Assembly (NCBI GenBank): GCA_913050195.1
Contig: CAJXBJ010000007.1
Coordinates: 1 to 38,745, forward strand
Source of the DNA: an uncultured Saprospirales bacterium
GTDB lineage: Bacteria; Bacteroidota; Bacteroidia; Chitinophagales; CAJXBJ01
Reading direction: 5' to 3'
Length of the DNA stretch: 38,745 nt
Shown: in pieces, positions 9,962 to 17,965 of the stretch
Position numbering within the stretch: position 1 is the first letter of the stretch
Layout of the letters: each line of letters begins with the position of its first letter
Made by a program: the position numbers and the translations under genes
Notes under the pieces: model-generated
Seen by the model: the letters and a program-made list of their open reading frames with translations, nothing else
Databases searched by the model: none
Told to the model about the DNA's origin: nothing

Positions 9962-11416
9962 TTAATTTAAAACGTTTAAACCCTCTTTATTAAATTGAAT
10001 GATTTTAATGTGTCTATTTTCATAACGTCGAACCTTGCTTCGTCGATTCATGCCTTTAAGTTTAAAAGTATTTGTGAAGCCTTCATGTTCAATTTCCAAA
10101 TATTCTTTTAGGTTCATATAAAGTAGTGGGTATAATGCAAGGATATGGTCATAACCTTGGTATGCATATTTATCTGGCAAACTTCCAATCAATTCCATAA
10201 ACTGATTGTTAAAAGTGTTTATTCCTTTTTTTGTATTCTCTAGCCAAATATTACTGCTTATAACTACATTGTTTCGACATAAATAATCAACATCTATACC
10301 TTTAAACTTTACCCAATGTGGCATTCCTACTATTATAAATCTATAAGATTCTTCAAGCAAGCTTAATTGACTTAATATATAATAACTATAAGAAAAATCA
10401 CTTGACGCCAACATTATCACATTTAGGGTGTCAGGCTTAAGCTTTATTTTTAATTCTTCCGGACTAGGTTTTTCTAATGTGAGTGTATCTGTATTAGGTA
10501 ACTTTGAAAAGAAACGGATAAAATCTTTTTCATATTTGTTTGGCTCCAGCTCATGAATCAATACCTTATGCTCTTTTATGTGTTCTTTTCGAATCCATTT
10601 CGAGAGTTCTAGAGCATGTGTCTCAACGGATGGGGATAACATTAAGTAATATGGACTAAGTAATGGAAGATGACTGACAGAAAGGGGAGAGATGTTTAGA
10701 ATTTGTTTGGTATGGCAGTATCTTAGTGTTTGCTTAAACAATTTGTTGTGAATTGGACCTATTAACATATCTAGGGAGTCTAGTGCTCCGCTTTTAATAA
10801 TTTCGGCAGTTTTTGCACTATCTCGTTCATTGTCTAAAATGATCATTTCTATTTGAAAGCCTTTCTTTTTTAAGCTATCTAATGCGAGTTCGACACCAGT
10901 AACATAGGACATGAATTGTTTGAATTCATTCCCATACTCTAAAGTAGGGTCTTCCAAGAATACTTTGTGTTTGACAGAAAACATAAAACCAATGCGCCTT
11001 TTTTGACTTTTGAGACTATCTTCAATTATGAACGATTCATTTTTATCATCTTCTGCTTTGGTATTAATGTTTTCCTTGGGTTCAATACTTAATTCAATGT
11101 TTTTATAAATACTTCGTTTTTGAAAAACTTGACTTAAATCTAATTTTTCTCGATGCATTAAATACCCATTGGATGTGATTTCCATTTCATAGTCTCCTGG
11201 CTTTACACGCGTGAAATAACTACCTGAGTTTTTTGAACTTCTTGTAATCGCAACTATTTTTCCGGTGCTACTTCGTTTGATTTTTATTTTTGCACTTATA
11301 CCTATTTTAGTTTCCTTATTTGTGACAAAACCTGCCACTACAATTTGTGCATTTAACAAATCTAGTGTGCAAATTAGTCCAAATAGTAGACCTATTTTAA
11401 GTATGCTTTTAAGCAT
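9962..11416 (-). CDS. Exported protein: N-terminal carboxypeptidase-regulatory-like beta domain plus type I periplasmic-binding-protein-like domain
   Basis: Signal peptide MLKSILKIGLLFGLICTLDLLNAQ; GFVTNKETKIGISAKIKIKRSSTGK...GSYFTRVKPGDYEMEITSNGYL; then a region resembling ABC substrate-binding fold (VELALDSLKKKGFQIEMIILDNERD...LIGPIHNKLFKQTLRYCHTKQILNISPLS). Start moved to ATG 11416. Confidence 0.65.
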   Translation of the reverse strand: MLKSILKIGLLFGLICTLDLLNAQIVVAGFVTNKETKIGISAKIKIKRSSTGKIVAITRSSKNSGSYFTRVKPGDYEMEITSNGYLMHREKLDLSQVFQKRSIYKNIELSIEPKENINTKAEDDKNESFIIEDSLKSQKRRIGFMFSVKHKVFLEDPTLEYGNEFKQFMSYVTGVELALDSLKKKGFQIEMIILDNERDSAKTAEIIKSGALDSLDMLIGPIHNKLFKQTLRYCHTKQILNISPLSVSHLPLLSPYYLMLSPSVETHALELSKWIRKEHIKEHKVLIHELEPNKYEKDFIRFFSKLPNTDTLTLEKPSPEELKIKLKPDTLNVIMLASSDFSYSYYILSQLSLLEESYRFIIVGMPHWVKFKGIDVDYLCRNNVVISSNIWLENTKKGINTFNNQFMELIGSLPDKYAYQGYDHILALYPLLYMNLKEYLEIEHEGFTNTFKLKGMNRRSKVRRYENRHIKIIQFNKEGLNVLN

Positions 11417-11421
11417 GTTTA

Positions 11422-12954
11422 TTATTCCCATTCTATAGTTGCAGGGGGTTTAGATGAAATGTCGTAAACAACTCGGTTTACCCCTTTAACTTCATTGATA
11501 ATTTTATTAGATATCTCTTGTAAGAAAGTATGAGGTAGCAAACTCCAATCAGCAGTCATGCCATCCACAGAGTTAACTGCTCTCAATGCTACTACATATT
11601 CATAGGTGCGTTCATCGCCCATTACACCTACAGTTTTTATAGGTAAGATAATAGCTCCGGCCTGCCATACTTCATCATAAAGCTTATGTCTTTTCAGTCC
11701 TTCTATATAAATATGATCTGCTTCCTTTAAAATATCAAGTTTTTCACGGCTAATTTCTCCAATAGTTCGTATTGCTAAGCCAGGACCTGGAAAAGGATGT
11801 CTACCTAAAATTTCTTTAGGAATATTTAATGCTTTACCTACTTTTCTTACTTCATCTTTAAATAATAAGCGCAATGGCTCAATAATTTTAAGGTTCATTT
11901 TTTCTGGCAATCCACCAACATTGTGATGTGATTTTATTGTTGCTGCTGGTCCGCCAGTTCCAGCAGATTCAATCACATCAGGATATATTGTCCCTTGTGC
12001 TAAAAAATCAGCACCTTCAATTTCTTTAGCCTTCTTTTCAAATACTTCTATAAAGGTTCGTCCAATAATTTTTCTTTTTTCTTCAGGCTCACTAATTCCA
12101 TCCAAGGCATTTAAAAATTCATCCTCTGCTCTAACCCCATGAACATTGAGGCCAAGTCCTTGATATGTCTTTAAGACAGAGTCAAATTCATTTTTTCTTA
12201 ACAAGCCATTGTCAATGAATATAGAAGTTAGTTTATCTCCAATAGCTCTATGTATTAAGAAAGCCGCTACCGAAGAATCAACTCCCCCTGAAAGGCCTAG
12301 TATAACCTTTTTGTTTTCAAGTGTTTGTTGGATTTCTTTAACACTGCTTTCAATAAATGCATTTGGTGTCCATTCAGCCTTTGCATGGCAAATAGCAAAT
12401 AAATAGTTCTCTAGCATTTTAGCCCCATCTTTAGAATGGGTTACCTCCGGATGAAACTGCATACCATACATTGGGTGCAAATTATCTGCCATCTTATATG
12501 CAGCAACGGGGATACTATTGGTTTTAGCTAACAATTCAGATTTTTCTGGTAGTTGTTTTATGCTATCCCCATGACTCATCCATACTTCGCTTTCAACACT
12601 AATATCATGAAAAATAGGGTCTGACCCAATTATTGATATTAAGGCTCTACCATATTCCCGTTTATCACTTTTCTCAACATTCCCTCCATATTGATGCGCA
12701 ATCATTTGTGCCCCATAGCAGATCCCGAGTACGGGACAATATTGACTAAATGATTTAGCCTCTAATATTGGACTGCTTGAGTCTAAAACTGAGAATGGGC
12801 TTCCCGATAATATAATGCCCTTAATGTTCTGGGTGATTTCTGGTACTTTATTGTAAGGGTGTATCTCACAGTACACGTTGAACTCTCGAATTCGCCTAGC
12901 AATTAGTTGTGTATACTGCGAGCCAAAGTCGATTATTAGAATTTGATCATACAT
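11422..12954 (-). CDS. guaA: GMP synthase (glutamine-hydrolysing)
   Basis: [68 protein letters not shown]-terminal KPPATIEWE. Start set at ATG 12954 rather than 13029. Confidence 0.97.
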   Translation of the reverse strand: MYDQILIIDFGSQYTQLIARRIREFNVYCEIHPYNKVPEITQNIKGIILSGSPFSVLDSSSPILEAKSFSQYCPVLGICYGAQMIAHQYGGNVEKSDKREYGRALISIIGSDPIFHDISVESEVWMSHGDSIKQLPEKSELLAKTNSIPVAAYKMADNLHPMYGMQFHPEVTHSKDGAKMLENYLFAICHAKAEWTPNAFIESSVKEIQQTLENKKVILGLSGGVDSSVAAFLIHRAIGDKLTSIFIDNGLLRKNEFDSVLKTYQGLGLNVHGVRAEDEFLNALDGISEPEEKRKIIGRTFIEVFEKKAKEIEGADFLAQGTIYPDVIESAGTGGPAATIKSHHNVGGLPEKMNLKIIEPLRLLFKDEVRKVGKALNIPKEILGRHPFPGPGLAIRTIGEISREKLDILKEADHIYIEGLKRHKLYDEVWQAGAIILPIKTVGVMGDERTYEYVVALRAVNSVDGMTADWSLLPHTFLQEISNKIINEVKGVNRVVYDISSKPPATIEWE

Positions 12955-13001
12955 TCCTGAAAAAATTAATGAGGCAATATTAATTGATTTAAGTAGTATT
13001 C

Positions 13002-13033
13002 CAAAATTATACCTCTCAATTATAACCATGCAA
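13002..13033 (-). promoter_or_regulatory. Promoter of guaA (TTG-N21-TAATTTTG)
   Basis: Minus strand: TTG at 13033-13031 and TAATTTTG at 13009-13002, 21-nt spacing, matching the Bacteroidetes -33/-7 architecture. Confidence 0.65.
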
Positions 13034-13074
13034 TATTTTAAACTATAATGCTATGATTATCAAAATTTACACAT

Positions 13075-13082
13075 TAAATTTG
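13075..13082 (+). promoter_or_regulatory. Putative -7 box TAAATTTG upstream of the 13155 gene
   Basis: Exact TAnnTTTG match; no clear -33 TTG; would give a leader of roughly 65 nt. Confidence 0.45.
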
Positions 13083-13095
13083 GGCATGAAATATG

Positions 13096-13143
13096 CTCAG
13101 TTGTAACCCTGAGAATAAAAGCGCGTAGAAGAACGCGTTACAA
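13096..13143 (+). other. Candidate structured 5' leader (H-type pseudoknot with embedded hairpin)
   Basis: CTCAG(13096-13100)/CTGAG(13109-13113) stem; loop TTGTAAC(13101-13107) is complementary to GTTACAA(13137-13143); embedded hairpin AGCGCGT-AGAAGA-ACGCGTT (13120-13139). Confidence 0.35.
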
Positions 13144-13154
13144 AAGATGTAATT

Positions 13155-15635
13155 ATGATTAAACGTTTAGCACTTTATTGTATTGTTTTTTCTCTGAGTT
13201 TTGTGTCATTGTATGGTCAGACTCCGGAAACTACGATTAATCCAGATGAATTTAAGGCAGACTTTTTATTTAAGCTAATAAAAAAGAAAGTCAATGAAAA
13301 TAGATATGCATATAAATCTGATTCTCTGATTTATCATGCCGTATTTAATAATGCAGCAACTGCCCAGGCAGAATGGATGGTAGCCAATAAGAAAGAAGAT
13401 ATTGAGCAATTAGATGATCCAAAAATGCAAACTACCGTTTTAAGGGTTGCATCTTTTGGTGGTACAAATCACATAAAGGTTGTGGAAAATGTTAAGGCTG
13501 TCAAATATGCGAAAGGGAAGAATAGCCTGACTTATGCTAAAGTAGTAAATGAGCTATTTAAAAAATGGAAGAAGAAGAAGGATGTTCAAAATGCAATGAA
13601 GTATAAGGGTTTTGTATATGGTGGTTTAGGTATTGTTATAGATGCGGATCAGAAGAAAATATATATATCCTTAGTGATGGCTGAGAATAAGTCGTTAAAT
13701 GAAGGAGTTGCTTATAAAAAAAGTATAAAGCCTACTTACTCTAAAAAGAAATTTGGTTTAAAGGGTTATGATGAGGTATTATGCGAGGATTGTAAGACTT
13801 ATAAATATTTTAACCGTTTACAAGAAGGTTTATATGTTAAGAACGGTAAAGTATATATAAAATATCATGATATAAATCACGTGTTGGATATTATAACTGA
13901 AGCAAAAGATGGTTTTGGGGTGGATGTGATTCAGAAACAGCAATATCAATGTGATAAGCCAAATATTTATGATAATAATTTGCAGTCAAAGGGTATTATG
14001 GTTAAGCCTTTGTATCAGAAGAAACTTTTGAAAAAAAACACAGGTACTGAAGATGAATTGGATGTAATGATTGGTAAGTTTCCTAAGAAAGTAACTGGTG
14101 ATTATGAAATGAATTTATTAACTGTAAAAAATAAGTCAATTTGTAATGTCACAAAAAGATCTTTTTTAGAGATAAAAGATAATAAGGCAAAGAAGTCGTT
14201 AGAGATATTACCAGATACTATAGAGATATTGCCCGATACACTTGTTCCTGCAGGTCAGGAGCGTTACAAAGTTGGTTATGAGGATAAAACATTGACTTTT
14301 AAGATTCCATTTGAATATGCCAAGTATGATTACAGACCTGAGGATATTCAGCCATTTTTAGAAGCTTTGGAAGAACCTCACTTTATAATACATAAGGTAA
14401 CGATTTATGCGCATTCTTCTTTAGAAGGGGATTCACTATATAATGCAAAGCTTAGAACTAGGAGAGCTAAAAGTATTGTTAAATCAATGGAAGATTTCCA
14501 AAATAAGGGTATAAATGAAAGTATTGTTTTTGATGATTCGTGGGATCTTTTCCGTGAACAGGTTGTTGGTACTGAGTTTTCTGATTTAGGTAATTTGACA
14601 AAAATGGAGGCTAAGCGTGTATTAGCTACAAATCGTAAGACGCGTCGTTCGATTGAGCCATTATTGCAAGAAGAGCGTTTTGCTCGTATTGTTATGTATG
14701 TTACAGTAGATGATATTCAAGGTATGTCAGAGGAAGGCTATTTGACGAAAAAGGTTAATGATGCCATCCAAGAAGATGATTATACTTTAGCTTTGAAAAC
14801 ACAACGCTTTATCATTGAAAATGTATTGCAAAATAAGTACAGATATCAAGCTATTTTGGAGCAAGAGTTTCCGTACAGGCCTGAATATGCATCTTTAATT
14901 ATAAATCAGATTTGGGCTAGAAATAAGTTTGAAGGAGAGGGCTTGTTTACACCAGAATTGGCAGCTGAGTTTGATAGTCTTTATGCATTGGCTCCAGAAA
15001 ATGCATATGCACGATATAACAAACTATTATGTGGGATTAAAAAACAAGATTGGGCAACACAGAATGATATGGATAGTATCCAAGTAATGATAGATGCTCT
15101 CTACAGTACTATAATACCTGCTAAGGAGCTAAATAAGCTAAATATAAAGTATCAGTTTGGAATTTTGGATTGGTATGAGTCACAGGCAAAATTAAATAAG
15201 ATAGCCTTGGCCAAAGCCATTAATAAAATTAGAAAGTGTTTTAAAGCAGAAGAGGTTGATTGGAAAATGGCTTTAAAGGTTGCTACTTTATATGGTAAGC
15301 ATAGGTACTTTACGCAAGCGTTAAAGGCTTTAGAACCTTTTGTATTGAAGGTTGATTTGGAATCTGAAGAAATTAATGAAGAGCTTTTATTTACTTATAT
15401 TATTATTTCATCTCAAAAAGGTGATAATAGCTATTCAAAATCATTTAGAGATGCATTGCATAATGCAAGTAAGATTAATCAAAGCCGATACTGTCGTTTA
15501 TTTGGTGCTCCTTATCTTTCATTTCAGTTGTTAGATGATCCTTTAATTAAAAATTTGTATTGTAATACCTGTTCTGGTGAAGAAGGTGATGGAGAGGAAT
15601 CATCTGAAGAAGATACCGAAGAGGATAAAGAATAG
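13155..15635 (+). CDS. Exported multi-domain protein: CAP/SCP-like N-terminal region, OmpA-like region, C-terminal helical region, acidic tail
   Basis: Signal peptide MIKRLALYCIVFSLSFVSLYGQ; VNENRYAYKSDSLIYHAVFNNAATAQAEWM resembles the start of CAP domains; HKVTIYAHSSLEGDSLYNAKLRTRRAKSIV resembles an OmpA-like motif; C-terminus GEEGDGEESSEEDTEEDKE. Confidence 0.55.
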   Translation: MIKRLALYCIVFSLSFVSLYGQTPETTINPDEFKADFLFKLIKKKVNENRYAYKSDSLIYHAVFNNAATAQAEWMVANKKEDIEQLDDPKMQTTVLRVASFGGTNHIKVVENVKAVKYAKGKNSLTYAKVVNELFKKWKKKKDVQNAMKYKGFVYGGLGIVIDADQKKIYISLVMAENKSLNEGVAYKKSIKPTYSKKKFGLKGYDEVLCEDCKTYKYFNRLQEGLYVKNGKVYIKYHDINHVLDIITEAKDGFGVDVIQKQQYQCDKPNIYDNNLQSKGIMVKPLYQKKLLKKNTGTEDELDVMIGKFPKKVTGDYEMNLLTVKNKSICNVTKRSFLEIKDNKAKKSLEILPDTIEILPDTLVPAGQERYKVGYEDKTLTFKIPFEYAKYDYRPEDIQPFLEALEEPHFIIHKVTIYAHSSLEGDSLYNAKLRTRRAKSIVKSMEDFQNKGINESIVFDDSWDLFREQVVGTEFSDLGNLTKMEAKRVLATNRKTRRSIEPLLQEERFARIVMYVTVDDIQGMSEEGYLTKKVNDAIQEDDYTLALKTQRFIIENVLQNKYRYQAILEQEFPYRPEYASLIINQIWARNKFEGEGLFTPELAAEFDSLYALAPENAYARYNKLLCGIKKQDWATQNDMDSIQVMIDALYSTIIPAKELNKLNIKYQFGILDWYESQAKLNKIALAKAINKIRKCFKAEEVDWKMALKVATLYGKHRYFTQALKALEPFVLKVDLESEEINEELLFTYIIISSQKGDNSYSKSFRDALHNASKINQSRYCRLFGAPYLSFQLLDDPLIKNLYCNTCSGEEGDGEESSEEDTEEDKE

Positions 15636-15642
15636 ATATTGT

Positions 15643-16726
15643 ATGAATAGCGATGACTTTCAAGACTTGGAGAAGAGAGTGGTGGCACTAAACCACTATC
15701 TTTGACATTGCTAATAAGAAGATCCAAATAGAGGAAGACGAACGTAAGACTGGTGATCCAGACTTTTGGTCAAATCCAGAGATTGCGGAACAGTTACTTA
15801 AAGAAATTAAGCGTAAAAAGGGCTGGGTAACAGAATACGATAGTGCGGCATCAGCTTTGGAAGATTTAGAAGTAATTTATGCTTTTTACCAGGAAGGTGA
15901 GGCTGCTACACAAGAAGTAGATAGTCAGTATAAGAAGACCATTGGTTTAGTAGAAAAGTTAGAGTTTAAAAGGGCTTTTGGAAATCCTGAAGATCGTTAT
16001 AATGCGGTGCTCACCATTAATTCGGGAGCTGGTGGAACGGAGAGTCAGGATTGGGTTCAAATGTTGCTTAGGATGTATACAATGTGGGGTGAAAAGCAGG
16101 CCTTTAAGATTAAAGAAATAGATCTTCAAAAAGGAGATGTTGCCGGAATAAAGTCCGTCACTATCGAACTGGAAGGAGATTATGCTTATGGATATCTCAA
16201 GGGGGAAAATGGTGTTCATAGGTTGGTGCGAATTTCTCCCTTTGATTCAAGTGCAAGAAGACATACCTCATTTGCTTCTGTGTTTGTATATCCACTAGTA
16301 GAAGATGATATTCTTATTGAAGTTAATCCATCTGATATTGAGTGGGATACATTTAGATCTGGAGGTGCCGGAGGTCAAAATGTAAATAAGGTTGAAACAG
16401 CTGTAAGGCTCCGACACAAGCCGTCAGGAATTATTGTTGAATGTCAACAGGAGCGTTCCCAATTATTAAATAAGGAAAAGGCGATGCAATTACTTCAGTC
16501 GCGTTTATATGAACTGGAAATACGGAAGCGAGAGGAAGAAAAAGCTAAAGTAGAGAGTGGGAAGATGAAAATAGAGTGGGGTTCACAGATTAGAAACTAT
16601 GTTATGCATCCTTATAAATTGGTTAAAGATTTGAGAACTGGCTATGAAAGTGGTAATGTGCAAAGCGTAATGGATGGAAATTTAGATGAATTCATAAAGG
16701 AATACTTAATAAGTACAAATGACTAA
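15643..16726 (+). CDS. prfB: Peptide chain release factor 2, expressed by programmed +1 frameshift
   Basis: Frame 0: ATG 15643 [20 protein letters not shown] then TGA 15703-15705; +1 frame continues [29 protein letters not shown]... joining the 15857 ORF in frame; [14 protein letters not shown] motif. Confidence 0.95.
15700..15706 (+). other. prfB: Programmed +1 frameshift site CTTTGAC of prfB
   Basis: CTT-TGA-C at codons 20-21 of the frame-0 ORF; RF2 homology switches frame exactly there. Confidence 0.93.
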
Positions 16727-17063
16727 AATAAGAATATATCATAACCCAAGATGTCGTAAAAGTAGAGAGGCTTTGGCCTTAATAGAAGGAAGGGGTGAAA
16801 TTGAAATTATAGACTATTTGAAAGAAGGATTTAATATTTCGGAATTAGAAACAGATATTAAAAAGGCCAATATTTCAATAGAGGCCTTTGTTAGAAAAGG
16901 AGAGGCGATATATAAATCAGACTACAAGGGAAAGGTATTAGATGAAAAGGGGTGGATAAAAGCTTTTGTAAAGCATCCAAAATTATTTGAGAGACCTTTA
17001 GTAGTTGTTAAAAATAGGTCGGTGCTTGGCAGGCCCCCAGAGAATGTGTTAAACCTTTTTTAG
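16719..17063 (+). CDS. ArsC/Spx-type thioredoxin-fold reductase family protein
   Basis: [20 protein letters not shown]... and [20 protein letters not shown]; overlaps the prfB 3' end by 8 nt. Confidence 0.85.
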   Translation: MTKIRIYHNPRCRKSREALALIEGRGEIEIIDYLKEGFNISELETDIKKANISIEAFVRKGEAIYKSDYKGKVLDEKGWIKAFVKHPKLFERPLVVVKNRSVLGRPPENVLNLF

Positions 17064-17965
17064 CTATTTCCTTTTGATTGCTCTATGTATTCTAAAAGTA
17101 GGTTTAATTCTTTGGTTTTTCCTTCATGTCCAACTTGATCAAAAGCATTACGGAGATGTGTAATTAATACTTGAATTATTTTTAATTTATTACACGGGAA
17201 AAAGAACTCGGGTTTTATCTCTTCTTCGGTGATTTTTGGATTGATTTTATTCAAGTAGGTAAGGATTTCCTTTTCAGTAAAAATTGCACCTCTGTTAAAG
17301 GGGTTAATATAAAATAATATATTCTCCTTTGTTTGTTCTTCAAATAGACTTAATGCTTTATCATCTTGGATATATGCTAAAATAAAGTGGAAAGGAAGGT
17401 TTACACCTTTTATGGGTAAATCGAGCATTTCAGCAATGCATAAATATAATATGCCTAATGAAATTGAATTCCCTTTTCTGCTTTCTAATACAATATTTAG
17501 AAAACAGTTCTGAGGGTCTAAATGATTTACTGAGTTTCCACTAAATCTGTGAACATTATAAAAAATATGATTGAAGACCTTTACTTTTTCTAAGGCTGTT
17601 AAGTCAGGGTTTATTTCTATCCAAATATCTGTTTTAATCTTTTCTATAATTGAAAGGACTTCTTGTTCGTCTAAGTCTGGATATTGGAAGCGGTTAATAA
17701 TTAAAGCACCCTTTAATAAATCTACTTCATCTGCTTCGAGCCACTCAATAAAATCTGATTCAATATGTTCAAATTGGATACGATGTATTAACTCTTCTAT
17801 CCGCTTTTGTAGATTTGGGTCAAGACAGTCTTCCCAAGCATTTTCTAGACTAGGTATTATTTCACTACCATAAGATCTTAATTTCTCAAAGACGTGCGCA
17901 TAAACCTCTGGATCTGGATCTTCCAGTAAGGAGATAAGTGCATTGAATTCTTTGAGATTTTCCAT
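17060..17965 (-). CDS. Transglutaminase-like (SirB1-type) protein
   Basis: NCFLNIVLESRKGNSISLGILYLCIAEMLDLPIKGVNLPFHFIL... is typical of the SirB1/transglutaminase-like family. Confidence 0.8.
   Translation of the reverse strand: MENLKEFNALISLLEDPDPEVYAHVFEKLRSYGSEIIPSLENAWEDCLDPNLQKRIEELIHRIQFEHIESDFIEWLEADEVDLLKGALIINRFQYPDLDEQEVLSIIEKIKTDIWIEINPDLTALEKVKVFNHIFYNVHRFSGNSVNHLDPQNCFLNIVLESRKGNSISLGILYLCIAEMLDLPIKGVNLPFHFILAYIQDDKALSLFEEQTKENILFYINPFNRGAIFTEKEILTYLNKINPKITEEEIKPEFFFPCNKLKIIQVLITHLRNAFDQVGHEGKTKELNLLLEYIEQSKGNS

Noticed and set aside
11403-11416. Near-palindrome ATGCTT-TT-AAGCAT at the start of the PBP-like gene
   Set aside because: Falls in signal-peptide codons (MLKS) and is short; no T-tract or conserved context visible
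15703-15705. In-frame TGA in prfB as pseudogene or selenocysteine
   Set aside because: The CTT-TGA-C context and exact +1 continuation of RF2 homology identify programmed frameshifting instead
15524-15727. Minus-strand 67-aa ORF over the prfB frameshift region
   Set aside because: Antisense to the acidic tail and RF2 N-terminus; low-complexity Ser-rich translation, no recognisable protein
17571-17873. 100-aa + strand ORF inside the transglutaminase-like gene
   Set aside because: Antisense shadow ORF; Ser/Ile-rich, no recognisable motif
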